DNA of 64,000 nucleotides, taken from WJJR01 sp964440935. Its GTDB lineage: Bacteria; Zixibacteria; MSB-5A5; WJJR01. The stretch spans positions 46,639-110,638 of the forward strand of contig CAYTTY010000007.1 in NCBI GenBank assembly GCA_964440935.1, read 5' to 3'. The translations under genes were made by a program, and so were the position numbers. The stretch's first letter is position 1. The number at the start of each line of letters is the position of its first letter. This document shows, one piece after another, positions 35,179 to 43,834 of the stretch. The notes under the pieces were generated by a model. The model had not been told where the DNA came from, made no database searches, and worked only from the letters and a program-made list of their open reading frames with translations.

Positions 35179-38112
35179 TCAGCGCATTAATACCATTTTC
35201 CGAGTTTCAGTGACGTTGTCGGTCTTGAGCCGATAGAGGTATACTCCCGAAGCAACCTTTGACCCGTCGGTGCCGCGTCCATCCCAGAGAACAGTGTTCT
35301 GCCCCGCCGGGTTCCAGCCATCCACAAGCGTGCGGACATGCTGGCCCAACAGGTTGTACACATCCAGGCGCACCCGGCCGGCTTGTCCAAGTGCATATCC
35401 GATTACGGTTTCGGGATTGAAGGGATTTGGATAGTTCTGACTGAGATAGGTCCTCGGAACCAATCCAGCGTCGTCGTCCTCATCGTCCACGTCGGTGACC
35501 TGTTGCCAATTACGCTGTGCATCATCGATCGCCGCACTGAGTTGCTCCTGGGTGGAGGCCGCAACCAACACCAAGGCGAATGAAGCCGTTTGCGATGGCG
35601 CCAAGTCGATTGGAGCACTGCAGACAATCGCGAAAATGTCGCCCGGCTCGGCGATCGGCTCACTGGACGGACCGAGAAAGGCATTCAGCTTCTGATTTGC
35701 GCTGAGATCGAGTTTTTCACTTTCGTGATTGCTGTAATACTGAATGGTCTCGAATGGTGCTCCCAGGGACGCCACGCCGGCAACATCCTTACTGCCAACG
35801 GACCAGTTATAGAAGCCGGCATTGCCGGGCAATGCGACGGAGATTTCATCATCGAAGTCCGGCGACATGATATCGAAGTCAACCAGGTAACCGAGCTGCA
35901 TGCCTGGAATGAGCATCCCCGATTCATTGATAATATCGAATTCAACCACCGCGTATTGTCCCACTTGTGCGTCTCCGTACATGGTCACGGTCTGATCGAC
36001 CCGTACGCCCAAGGGTGTACTGCTGCGGCGGTCATCGAATGATGCCATACCGACTACGTCGCCATTAGTCTTTGTGGCAACACTCACCGGATCGACTGGT
36101 GCAAACTCGAGGGCTGATCCGCGTGAGGCATCGGTGAAACCGCCATCAGACGAGACCAACATCAGCGATGATTCATACAGGCAGTTTTCCGGTGACAGTG
36201 CGTGCGTCCAACCCTGTCCTCCTGCGGCCAGGACCGATGCATCGGCAAGACCCAAGTGTCCGAAATTCGCGACGGTCAGGGTGCCGCCGGATCCGCTGAG
36301 ATCGGCTTTTGTGGCCCCCTCCGGCAGTCCGCATACAAAACTGATCGTATCGGCCCAATCACCCAGCATCGGATCGCCCGCCAACCGGAGTTCAACCATC
36401 AACGTTTCGCCGAGCGCAATCTCCGGAGACACTTCCAATACAAACGGTTGATCGTCATTGCTTAGTGTTGTGCCGGCGCCGACTGTTCCGAAGAAAACGG
36501 AGTCGCTGACAGCAGCAAGGCCACTCGTCAATGGGGCAACGGTACCGTACAAATCGTGCGCATCGGCGTCAACCGCCATCAGTTCAACGGCGAGCGTGGA
36601 TGTTTCACCCGGGGCCAGAATGGCGTTTCCAACGTCGTCAATCACATAACTCGCCAATGCCACTCGAGGGCCGACGTTCAACGGAACACGCGACAACGCT
36701 TCCGGCAGATCAAGCAGACCGTGGCCGTACTCATTATCCTCACCGGAAGGTCCCAGGTCAGTCGCCGAATTGAGCAGAATCGATTTTATCTGTTCGGGCG
36801 TGAGATTTGGATTCCTCTGCCGCATTAACGCCACGGTCCCGGCGACAAGCGGCGCCGCCATCGAGGTGCCGTTCATCGTACGGTACGTGTGTCCCTTGTA
36901 CGACGAGTAGATCGCGACGCCAGGTGCGGCAATTTCCGGCTTGATGGAGACTCCGTCACACGCCGACGGACCCCGACTGGAGAATGACGGAACCGGGAGG
37001 CCATCGATCGTGGCATCGACGGCGCCGACTGAGAAGCTGCTGGTCGGAGACGTTGCGCGGTCGGCCGGATTGCGAATGCTCATCGAGTTGGGGCCCTCGT
37101 TGCCGGCGGCAAAGACACAGACAATACCCATCGCTTCGACGTTATCGATCGCATCGAAAAACACCGGATCGCACGGATTGATAATCTGCTGCGAAATCCC
37201 CCAGGAGTTGCAAACGACATCCGGGACGTCATCGGTGGTTTCCGGGTTGCCATCGGGATCGACAATCCACTGGAGGGCATCGAGAATGTCGGCAATCGTT
37301 GCCGAGAGTGAGTTGCCACGGTCGATCACAGCGGCATTAATCCACTCGGCATCGGGCGCCACGCCGATCGTATCCGTATCGGTCCGTCCGACCATAACGC
37401 CCATCACATGAGTACCGTGTCCGTTGTTGTCCATCGGTGCAGGCGCATTGAATGGATCAAACCACGCAGCGCTGGTATCGCCGTGGATTCCTCGCCAACG
37501 ATTCTGCAGCGCGGGATGATCGCCTTCGACACCGGTGTCAATCGATGCAACCAGTCGTCCCTTCCCGGTCCATCCGTCGGCCCACGCGGCGTTGGCGCCG
37601 ACGGCTTCGAGATTGGTCATCGTGGCGTCCGCGGCCGATGTTTCGCCGAGGGCTACCGGTTCAATGAGATCGACGGTGGCGTTATTCGTGATGGCAACGA
37701 TGTCCGCATTCTCAGCGAACTGAGCCAATCCCGCAGCGGTTGTCTGCACCTGCACCAGATTGGCAATCCAGAAGCGGCGGACAATGTGCGTCTCGCCGCC
37801 AAAGTGCTGGGACTGAACCTGCTTTTCAAAACGTGATTGCGCTACCGTCGCGCGAGCACGCAGGTGATTCGACACCGTGCGGTAACGTGAATCCAAGGTC
37901 GGCGCAGCGGCCACGAGCCGCTCGGTTGAATACACATCGTCCGTTCTGAGCGCTACGAGAACATCGAATACTGAATCAGCCGGGGCGGTTGCCGAGACAG
38001 TCAGGAGACTTTCCGAGAGCTTCTGAGTCGCATTCGGTGATGCAGCGGCATGCACCGCGGCGGGCGACAGGGACAGCAAGCCCGCTAACAGTATGGTCAT
38101 GATCGTCTTCAT
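35179..38112 (-). CDS. secreted subtilisin-like (S8) protease with C-terminal sorting tail
   Basis: A 977-residue serine protease. The signal peptide KTIMTILLAGLLSLSPAAVHA is followed by an I9-like prodomain and the S8 domain with Asp in LVASIDTGVEGDHP, His in NNGHGTHVMGV and Ser in MNGTSMAAPLVAGTVAL, all intact. The C-terminal 85 residues form the sorting tail NYPNPFNPETVIGYAL, LDVYNLLGQHV, WDGRGTDGSKVASGVYLYRL and ETRKMVLMR. ATG 38112 is the start; the frame upstream is not coding. A sigma-54-like element lies immediately before it. It heads the two-protease operon. Confidence 0.92.
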   Translation of the reverse strand: MKTIMTILLAGLLSLSPAAVHAAASPNATQKLSESLLTVSATAPADSVFDVLVALRTDDVYSTERLVAAAPTLDSRYRTVSNHLRARATVAQSRFEKQVQSQHFGGETHIVRRFWIANLVQVQTTAAGLAQFAENADIVAITNNATVDLIEPVALGETSAADATMTNLEAVGANAAWADGWTGKGRLVASIDTGVEGDHPALQNRWRGIHGDTSAAWFDPFNAPAPMDNNGHGTHVMGVMVGRTDTDTIGVAPDAEWINAAVIDRGNSLSATIADILDALQWIVDPDGNPETTDDVPDVVCNSWGISQQIINPCDPVFFDAIDNVEAMGIVCVFAAGNEGPNSMSIRNPADRATSPTSSFSVGAVDATIDGLPVPSFSSRGPSACDGVSIKPEIAAPGVAIYSSYKGHTYRTMNGTSMAAPLVAGTVALMRQRNPNLTPEQIKSILLNSATDLGPSGEDNEYGHGLLDLPEALSRVPLNVGPRVALASYVIDDVGNAILAPGETSTLAVELMAVDADAHDLYGTVAPLTSGLAAVSDSVFFGTVGAGTTLSNDDQPFVLEVSPEIALGETLMVELRLAGDPMLGDWADTISFVCGLPEGATKADLSGSGGTLTVANFGHLGLADASVLAAGGQGWTHALSPENCLYESSLMLVSSDGGFTDASRGSALEFAPVDPVSVATKTNGDVVGMASFDDRRSSTPLGVRVDQTVTMYGDAQVGQYAVVEFDIINESGMLIPGMQLGYLVDFDIMSPDFDDEISVALPGNAGFYNWSVGSKDVAGVASLGAPFETIQYYSNHESEKLDLSANQKLNAFLGPSSEPIAEPGDIFAIVCSAPIDLAPSQTASFALVLVAASTQEQLSAAIDDAQRNWQQVTDVDDEDDDAGLVPRTYLSQNYPNPFNPETVIGYALGQAGRVRLDVYNLLGQHVRTLVDGWNPAGQNTVLWDGRGTDGSKVASGVYLYRLKTDNVTETRKMVLMR

Positions 38113-38126
38113 CTGCTCATGTCTTG

Positions 38127-38141
38127 AGCAAAGGCGGTGCC
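38127..38141 (-). promoter_or_regulatory. sigma-54-like -24/-12 element before the subtilase gene
   Basis: On the minus strand GGCAC (38137-38141) and TTGCT (38127-38131) give GG-N10-GC with near-consensus bases. Transcription would begin only a few bases before the ATG at 38112, implying a leaderless message or a start at the next Met, so this is the weakest of the four sites. The remaining 348-base gap holds the terminator of the next gene and little else. Confidence 0.35.
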
Positions 38142-38395
38142 GTTGTATGACATTCGGACAACATCCCAACACCTTGGCGGGGTTGTCTTTGCTATCGTAA
38201 CCATCTGTACAGTGAGGAGTTACAGATTCGGTGAGGAACCGCTTCCATGTCGATTCAGCCATCAGACCATCCGGACTTAGCAACACCTTGCAACTTGTGC
38301 AACCTGTTGCCCAGTCTGGTGCGCCGCGATCATGCGTGCAAATCCCATCACATGGGCACCGCAAACAATATAATACATTTGCCCGCTAAGGGAAG

Positions 38396-38426
38396 GCCCC
38401 GGTCAGCCAAGAGGCCGAGCCGGGGC
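38396..38426 (-). terminator. stem-loop after the 38461-40170 gene
   Basis: GCCCCGG (38396-38402) and CCGGGGC (38420-38426) pair around a 17-nt loop 35 bases after the stop. The following bases on the minus strand are only moderately T-rich, so termination efficiency is uncertain. Confidence 0.45.
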
Positions 38427-38460
38427 AGCAGGAATCGCGATTACTCTGACGGGGAGGAAC

Positions 38461-40170
38461 CTATTTGAGGAGTAGCATTTTGCGTGTTTCGGTGAACTGG
38501 TTCGTACTCAATCGATAAAAGTAGACGCCGGAACTGGCGACTTGTCCCGATTCATTCCGACCATCCCAATCGGCCAGGTAGCTCCCTGATTCGAGAAACC
38601 CGGAGTGCAAGCGATGCACTGACTGGCCGAGCACATTGAAGATTTCGAGGTCCACGTTGGACGCGCGCGGCAACGTGAACTCAATTGTGGTCGATGCATT
38701 AAACGGATTGGGGCTGTTTTGAGCCAGTGTCCAGTCCGTTGGCGCCGAGTGACCGCCCAACTCCATCACACCGGTGGTGGTTTCAATGGCGGCGCGCATG
38801 ATCCAGTCGCCTTCCGTGTAGAGATTCCATCCAAAACTGTTGTCACCCCAGTACGACTTGTTTGAGACGGCGGATATATCCGTCGCGACACCGGGCAAGT
38901 CCGGGTGATCGGGAAACCAGTAAAACACAACGAAGAAACCGGCGTGGGTGATCGTGGGACGCTCGCTCTCGGGAATGACAACGTCGGCCCACCCGCTATA
39001 CGGATCCGCCGACACTACGAACGGACCGGCAATCACATCTCCGGGAGTGCCCGTTGAGTTCTTCTGTACCGTCAGGACAAACGATGCGGTGTCATCGACC
39101 AAAACACGCAGATGTGACACCACTGCCGGATAAGACGGCGGCCAGAATGAGACCGCAAACGCATTACCATCGTAGATATCCGACTCGATCCAGAACTCCT
39201 CCGGCAGACCGTCATCATGACGCAGTTCTTTACCGGAATGCACCACAAACGAGAACGGGTCCAATGCCGCCTGCGCGGGCAGCGTGCCGGTATTGTAGGC
39301 GGGCGCATTGTCTGTCGCCGACAAGTAATAGGACACCGTCGAACCCGCCGGTTGAGCGGGAATCACCCCCTGGTAGAGGTCTCCCGCTCGGTTGAGTGTT
39401 GCCGATTGATAGTTCACTCCATCGGTTGAGTAGTGCACAGTTGCTTCGTTGACTCCACTTTGATCATTGATTTTGGCGGCGACGGGATACTCGTCATCGG
39501 CGGAAAACGACATCGAAATGGGAATGTGCAAGAGTTCGGGCGTGGTCACATCGGCGCCGTAGGTGCGCACAAAGGCACGCAGCACCATGTCAAGATTGTC
39601 CACCGTAGACCACGGCTCGCCCGGAGCATGATAAGTTGTGCGCAGCGTTCCGCCATCATCATCAAAGACCGGGTGCGCCGTGGGACTCTCCATGATGCCA
39701 ACGGCCACATGAAAGTCATCCGCCCCGACGTCGATCGGTTCCGGAAATTCGAGCGGCTGGAAGCTCAAGTCGCCCGCGGCCGTGAATTCGTATGGGCCTG
39801 CGAGAACACTGCCGGGACCGCCGGTCCCGTCATCGGCATACACCGTTAACGCCATCAACGTCGAGTTCTCGTACGTCGGGATTTCGACGTAGACAAGCGA
39901 GCATGTTTGCGGTGGCGTGAACCGCACGGCCCATTCCGCGTTGACTACATCATCATCGGGAGCATACACTGTTGGACCGGAATCATACGACAGCTCGGTT
40001 TCCGTTCCATTCGCCTCGGCGCTGAGCGGAGCGAACTCAACCGCATGGGGCTCGGTGATCGGCTCCACGGGGAGTTCACGTGTGGCCGGAGTGAACCCGT
40101 GAGCGGTCCCCAACAGCACTGAGAACATCAACAGGGCCAGGCAGGCAATCACTATCGCGATTTTTCGCAT
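38461..40170 (-). CDS. secreted beta-sandwich protein with C-terminal sorting tail
   Basis: A 569-residue secreted protein with a signal peptide (RKIAIVIACLALLMFSVLLGTAHG). Two similar beta-rich modules (around TVYADDGTGGPGSVLAGPYEF and LTVQKNSTGTPGDVIAGPFVV) look like an internal duplication. Between them lies an Ig/FnIII-like unit (ATVHYSTDGVNYQSATLNRAGDLYQGVIP). The end NSPNPFNASTTIEFTL, LEIFNVLGQSV, WDGRNESGQVASSGVYFYRL and ETRKMLLLK is the sorting tail. No catalytic motif is visible. It is a single-gene unit with a sigma-54-like promoter and GAGAGG 8 bases before the ATG. Confidence 0.85.
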   Translation of the reverse strand: MRKIAIVIACLALLMFSVLLGTAHGFTPATRELPVEPITEPHAVEFAPLSAEANGTETELSYDSGPTVYAPDDDVVNAEWAVRFTPPQTCSLVYVEIPTYENSTLMALTVYADDGTGGPGSVLAGPYEFTAAGDLSFQPLEFPEPIDVGADDFHVAVGIMESPTAHPVFDDDGGTLRTTYHAPGEPWSTVDNLDMVLRAFVRTYGADVTTPELLHIPISMSFSADDEYPVAAKINDQSGVNEATVHYSTDGVNYQSATLNRAGDLYQGVIPAQPAGSTVSYYLSATDNAPAYNTGTLPAQAALDPFSFVVHSGKELRHDDGLPEEFWIESDIYDGNAFAVSFWPPSYPAVVSHLRVLVDDTASFVLTVQKNSTGTPGDVIAGPFVVSADPYSGWADVVIPESERPTITHAGFFVVFYWFPDHPDLPGVATDISAVSNKSYWGDNSFGWNLYTEGDWIMRAAIETTTGVMELGGHSAPTDWTLAQNSPNPFNASTTIEFTLPRASNVDLEIFNVLGQSVHRLHSGFLESGSYLADWDGRNESGQVASSGVYFYRLSTNQFTETRKMLLLK

Positions 40171-40221
40171 GGGCTATACCTCTCGTAAAAGCTCAATCGT
40201 TTGTAACCTGAGAGAGCAGTC

Positions 40222-40238
40222 CGCAAGGTGGATGCCGA
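40222..40238 (-). promoter_or_regulatory. sigma-54-like promoter of the 38461-40170 gene
   Basis: On the minus strand TCGGCATCCACCTTGCG gives GG-N10-GC with GGCA and TTGC intact. It matches the element at 52802-52818 in 13 of 17 positions. The predicted start is about 40 bases before the ATG, leaving room for the GAGAGG ribosome-binding site. Confidence 0.55.
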
Positions 40239-40467
40239 TTCGAGTAAGGTCTGAGGCGGGGGACCTATCCTACTGCACAACAATGGCTTAAAAAATGAAT
40301 AGGTTCGATAGCGTGACAGTATCGGCCATAATGGTGTTTAAGAGGCTGCGTCACTTGTGTGCAGGGATCTGCAAACCTCCGTGGAAGCCCATGCGAAAGG
40401 AACCGACCTCTCCTGTAGCCGGAACAGGCACGGCAAGTCGTCGGCAGACTGTCAGAAGACATTCATT

Positions 40468-40497
40468 AAAACGGCCCGCTCAGGAACTGAGCGGGCC
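40468..40497 (-). terminator. rho-independent terminator after the large lipoprotein gene
   Basis: GGCCCGCTCAG (40473-40483) and CTGAGCGGGCC (40487-40497) form an 11-bp perfect stem with a 3-nt loop, followed on the minus strand by a C-free GTTTTA stretch (TTTT at 40468-40471). It lies 28 bases after the stop at 40525. The rest of the 354-base gap contains the sigma-54-like promoter and no gene. Confidence 0.85.
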
Positions 40498-40524
40498 CGT
40501 TTAAATGAGCATATGTCGTTTTGC

Positions 40525-42666
40525 CTACGTGCCGGCTTCGAGCGGCACATCCAGGAACCACTCAATCATACCCTCCGTGAGCTGGAAGGCATCCTCCCGC
40601 TCGAGGAAATACAGTGGGCACCCGAACCATGCTGTCTTGTAGACCGGTTCCGTCGGCGTCGGCCCCACAAAGCGAGTCGATACCGGCTGTCCGTGAGCGA
40701 TGTTTTGATCGGGTCGCCAACTGATCATCGAATACAACGTGCGAGACATGCTGCCACGGAACACATACGGCACGTTGGGCACACCGATGATCTCCTTCGG
40801 GGGATCCTGGTTGGCCAACGCTTGGCGGAACACAAACACGTACATGGAATCGACTTTCTCGGGGTCCACCCGAACCTGAGCCGGCAAATCCGCCAGATTT
40901 CCGACTCTTTGTGCACCAATGAACTCGTCATTAGAACGGACTTTGGTCGGATCGATGTTGTTGATCAGACTATTCCAACCCGGATACCACAGTCCCTCCA
41001 GATTGAAGTAGTCGCGGCCAAACCCATACCCACCGAGTGCGATGAAGTCGACTGTCTTTGGATCCGCTCCCAGGTCACCGGCGCGTCTTAAGAAGGGTGT
41101 GCGATCAACCATCCAGAGCCTGCCGCCAATGTCGAGATACTGAGCCAGTGTCTGCTGCAGGTCAATGGTCGAGGTAGACAGGATGCCGGATACCGGCACA
41201 GACACGTCCTCGTGCTCATAAATCACCATCTTGTGACGGGCCAACTCGTCGAGACTCGGCCCACGCGGGAAGCAGCGTGGACGCGGCTCGGGATCGCTAA
41301 ATCTGCGGCAACCGCCGTTCTGATCGTTAACTTCGATCCAGTCCTTCTCGAACTCCCAGGTCATGGGCGGCTTACCCGGATCAGGATTGATGTTGTTCTG
41401 CAGGTAATCATTAATACGAGCGCCCAGGTCTTTCAGGAAATTGTGCACGCAGGATGGATCGCGCGACCCCGCTTGTGACGTGTTACAGGTTGGGATGCCA
41501 AAGTGCGTCTTCTCCCAAATCCCCTGCGTCACGAGCAGCACACCCCGCTCGAATTTTGCATCGATGGCACGGAACGCCACGAAATCGGGTGAGGGATCGG
41601 GAACCGAAGCATCATCGCGTGCACTCACAACCAGACCGAACCACCCCGTGCGCGTTGTATCGGAATCACCAAGCTGGTTGTTCACATCGTGCCACAGATT
41701 GTACATGTAGGCGATGGTATCCGACACCCACACCCCCTCGTCCGGATTCGGTGACTGCGATTCCTGCACCGGAATGCGTCGTCCTCCATCCGGTCGCAGC
41801 GTGTCTTCCAAGGATGGAGGTTCGTCGAACGGACCAAACACCCGCCAATAGTATTGGAGTGGTGGTTCCTCCCGAATAAAGTCCTGGCGGTCAGACCCTT
41901 CCCAGGTCACCGGAATGCCATCGTAACTGCTGCTCAATTGGGGCAGCGACAGAAACGGAACCCTCAATGCATTCAACTTGAATTCCGAGGAGATCTCCGT
42001 CTCCGGCCAGTGATTCGTCCGCAGATAGCTCCGATACTTGATTTCGGAGTCGACACCAAGGTCATCCGTCGCTCGGATGAACATGAACTGATTCACCGTC
42101 TCCGAGATACAGTTCACGAGAGTGGTCTCGAAATAGGATGAGTCGCCGCTGAAGACCTGACGGATTTCAACGTCGCATCCACCTTCCAGCGTGTCGAATG
42201 CCGCGAACAGCTCGACGCGATCCTGGGTCGGCAGCGAGGCCCCGGCCGAGTCGACAAACACGGACGTCCAATTGAAGTCGTCGTCGCTGATGGCGTTACT
42301 GCTGTCTTTGCACTGAATCAGACGTTCCGGCAGAGATCCGGTGCCTGTGCACCCACTTTGGCGCAGAAGTTCTTCGATCTCCGTTTCCAGAAGTACGGTG
42401 TAGTCGTACCGCACCACGCGGCCATCGATGTCCGTACCGTACCAGTACACGATCGGATTGGAATTGAATTGCGTACCGCCGGCGGGCACGTTCACAAAGA
42501 TCAATTCCGGCGGCTGATTCGGCTGCTGTGTTCCCGTCAAATCCAGCCGGCTGCATCCGACCATCACAAGAAGCGTGAGTGCCGCAAATACGATCACGCG
42601 AACACCGAACGGCGTTGAATGCAACGGGCCGGTGCGGTGATTTGTCTGCTGCGAATTCCCTCTCAT
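40525..42666 (-). CDS. large outer-membrane lipoprotein of unknown function
   Basis: A 713-residue lipoprotein; the lipobox is LVMVGC with Cys 38. ATG 42666 is preferred because GGAGG lies 9 bases upstream, whereas an in-frame TTG at 42675 abuts that site. Early residues resemble an Ig-like module (NQPPELIFVNVPAGGTQFNSNPIVYWYGTDIDGRV). The middle and C-terminal parts contain a Rossmann-like region (GGRLWMVDRTPFLRR, VDFIALGGYGFGRDYFN) recalling glutamine-amidotransferase-like folds without an evident nucleophile. It follows the PorV-like gene by 21 bases and the TonB receptor lies upstream, so the three probably form one system. Confidence 0.7.
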   Translation of the reverse strand: MRGNSQQTNHRTGPLHSTPFGVRVIVFAALTLLVMVGCSRLDLTGTQQPNQPPELIFVNVPAGGTQFNSNPIVYWYGTDIDGRVVRYDYTVLLETEIEELLRQSGCTGTGSLPERLIQCKDSSNAISDDDFNWTSVFVDSAGASLPTQDRVELFAAFDTLEGGCDVEIRQVFSGDSSYFETTLVNCISETVNQFMFIRATDDLGVDSEIKYRSYLRTNHWPETEISSEFKLNALRVPFLSLPQLSSSYDGIPVTWEGSDRQDFIREEPPLQYYWRVFGPFDEPPSLEDTLRPDGGRRIPVQESQSPNPDEGVWVSDTIAYMYNLWHDVNNQLGDSDTTRTGWFGLVVSARDDASVPDPSPDFVAFRAIDAKFERGVLLVTQGIWEKTHFGIPTCNTSQAGSRDPSCVHNFLKDLGARINDYLQNNINPDPGKPPMTWEFEKDWIEVNDQNGGCRRFSDPEPRPRCFPRGPSLDELARHKMVIYEHEDVSVPVSGILSTSTIDLQQTLAQYLDIGGRLWMVDRTPFLRRAGDLGADPKTVDFIALGGYGFGRDYFNLEGLWYPGWNSLINNIDPTKVRSNDEFIGAQRVGNLADLPAQVRVDPEKVDSMYVFVFRQALANQDPPKEIIGVPNVPYVFRGSMSRTLYSMISWRPDQNIAHGQPVSTRFVGPTPTEPVYKTAWFGCPLYFLEREDAFQLTEGMIEWFLDVPLEAGT

Positions 42667-42687
42667 TATCGGCAACCTCCAAAAACA

Positions 42688-43638
42688 CTAAAAATCAAGC
42701 GTCAACGCAAACCGCTGGATATTGTCGAGATCATCAAAGTCCTGATACGCATAATCAAAACGCGCCCGAATCTTCTCGTTGAGATCGAAGCCAATGCCAC
42801 CACCCAGGGACAGACCACCCAGATCGCGCTCAAAGCGATTGCCGATCCGGAAGGTCGCAAAGTCGTTAAAGATGTACTCGACGCCCGTGGTGTACCGTTC
42901 GCGATTGTCGGACGGATGCGAGCCTTCCACCGCCAAGACCGCTCGATGCTGCTGCTGATCGATGATGTCCATGGCACCGCCGAACCGGAAATCAATGGGC
43001 AACGGGAAGTCCTCTTCGATGTGTTTCAAGTTGGGACCGAAGTTGGCGATGATCATCGTGATCTTGAAATTGCGGAAACCCGTGTTGTAAATCGTCCCCA
43101 CGTCCATCGCCCAGCCGGACGCGCGTTCGGTTTCCAGCAATTCGTCCACCAGCTTAAATGTCACACCGACCGAGAATCGGTCGGTGAGGAATCGCGCATA
43201 CGACACCGACAAGGCATAGTTCTTCGCCCCGAAGGTCGTTCCATCACCGTAGGGAAATGAGTAGGTGGTTCGAGGAATATCGCCTGCATCGAGACCATAG
43301 TACCCAAACCCCAGGTGCCCTCCGGCCCGCAGCGGCAGGACCGCGCCGACAAACGAGTAGGTGATGTCGACCGGATAGTCGATGTACGACAGCATCACCT
43401 GTGAATTCTCCAGTTGCACCATGCCGGCCGGATTATAGTAAACGGCAGAGGCATCATCAGCGATGGCGGTGAAGCCACCCCCCATCCCGTCTGCGCGGGC
43501 CGACACACCGATTTCCAGAAACTGCATGCCGGTGGTGGCCACTTTGTCCTGTGCCAAGGCTTGGTGAGGAGTCGTCGCAACGCCCAATACCACGGCCATC
43601 GCGGCGATAAACCATCGAAATCGTTTGATCATATTCAT
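42688..43638 (-). CDS. PorV/PorQ-family outer-membrane barrel
   Basis: A 317-residue outer-membrane protein with a cleavable signal (IKRFRWFIAAMAVVLGVATTPHQALAQ). The mature start GMQFLEIGVSARADGMGGGFTAIADDASAVYYNPAGM is diagnostic for the PorV/PorQ group, which in type IX secretion carries cargo to the attachment complex. The rest is alternating barrel strands ending in RFALTLDF with a terminal Phe. ATG 43638 has GAGG 8 bases upstream; ATG 43632 is also possible. It lies between a TonB receptor and a lipoprotein and occurs in a window with four sorting-tail proteins. Confidence 0.88.
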   Translation of the reverse strand: MNMIKRFRWFIAAMAVVLGVATTPHQALAQDKVATTGMQFLEIGVSARADGMGGGFTAIADDASAVYYNPAGMVQLENSQVMLSYIDYPVDITYSFVGAVLPLRAGGHLGFGYYGLDAGDIPRTTYSFPYGDGTTFGAKNYALSVSYARFLTDRFSVGVTFKLVDELLETERASGWAMDVGTIYNTGFRNFKITMIIANFGPNLKHIEEDFPLPIDFRFGGAMDIIDQQQHRAVLAVEGSHPSDNRERYTTGVEYIFNDFATFRIGNRFERDLGGLSLGGGIGFDLNEKIRARFDYAYQDFDDLDNIQRFALTLDF

Positions 43639-43834
43639 CCTGAATACCTCACTCACTGGCCCCATATCGGGAGACGACGTTTCCTCATACGATACACAGT
43701 GCAGATGCGCCCACGGTGTTGCCGTCGCATGTTGCTTGCATCCACATCCTGCTAACCTCACGACAAGCTCCAGTCATCGTATTTCCCTGTTGCGACACCG
43801 CGGGACGGGCCAACGATACCCGCCAGGGACGTCC

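Noticed and set aside
37861..38364. Longer start for the subtilase at 38364
   Set aside because: The extra 84 residues are Cys-rich and unlike a signal peptide; the ATG at 38112 begins a clear signal peptide.
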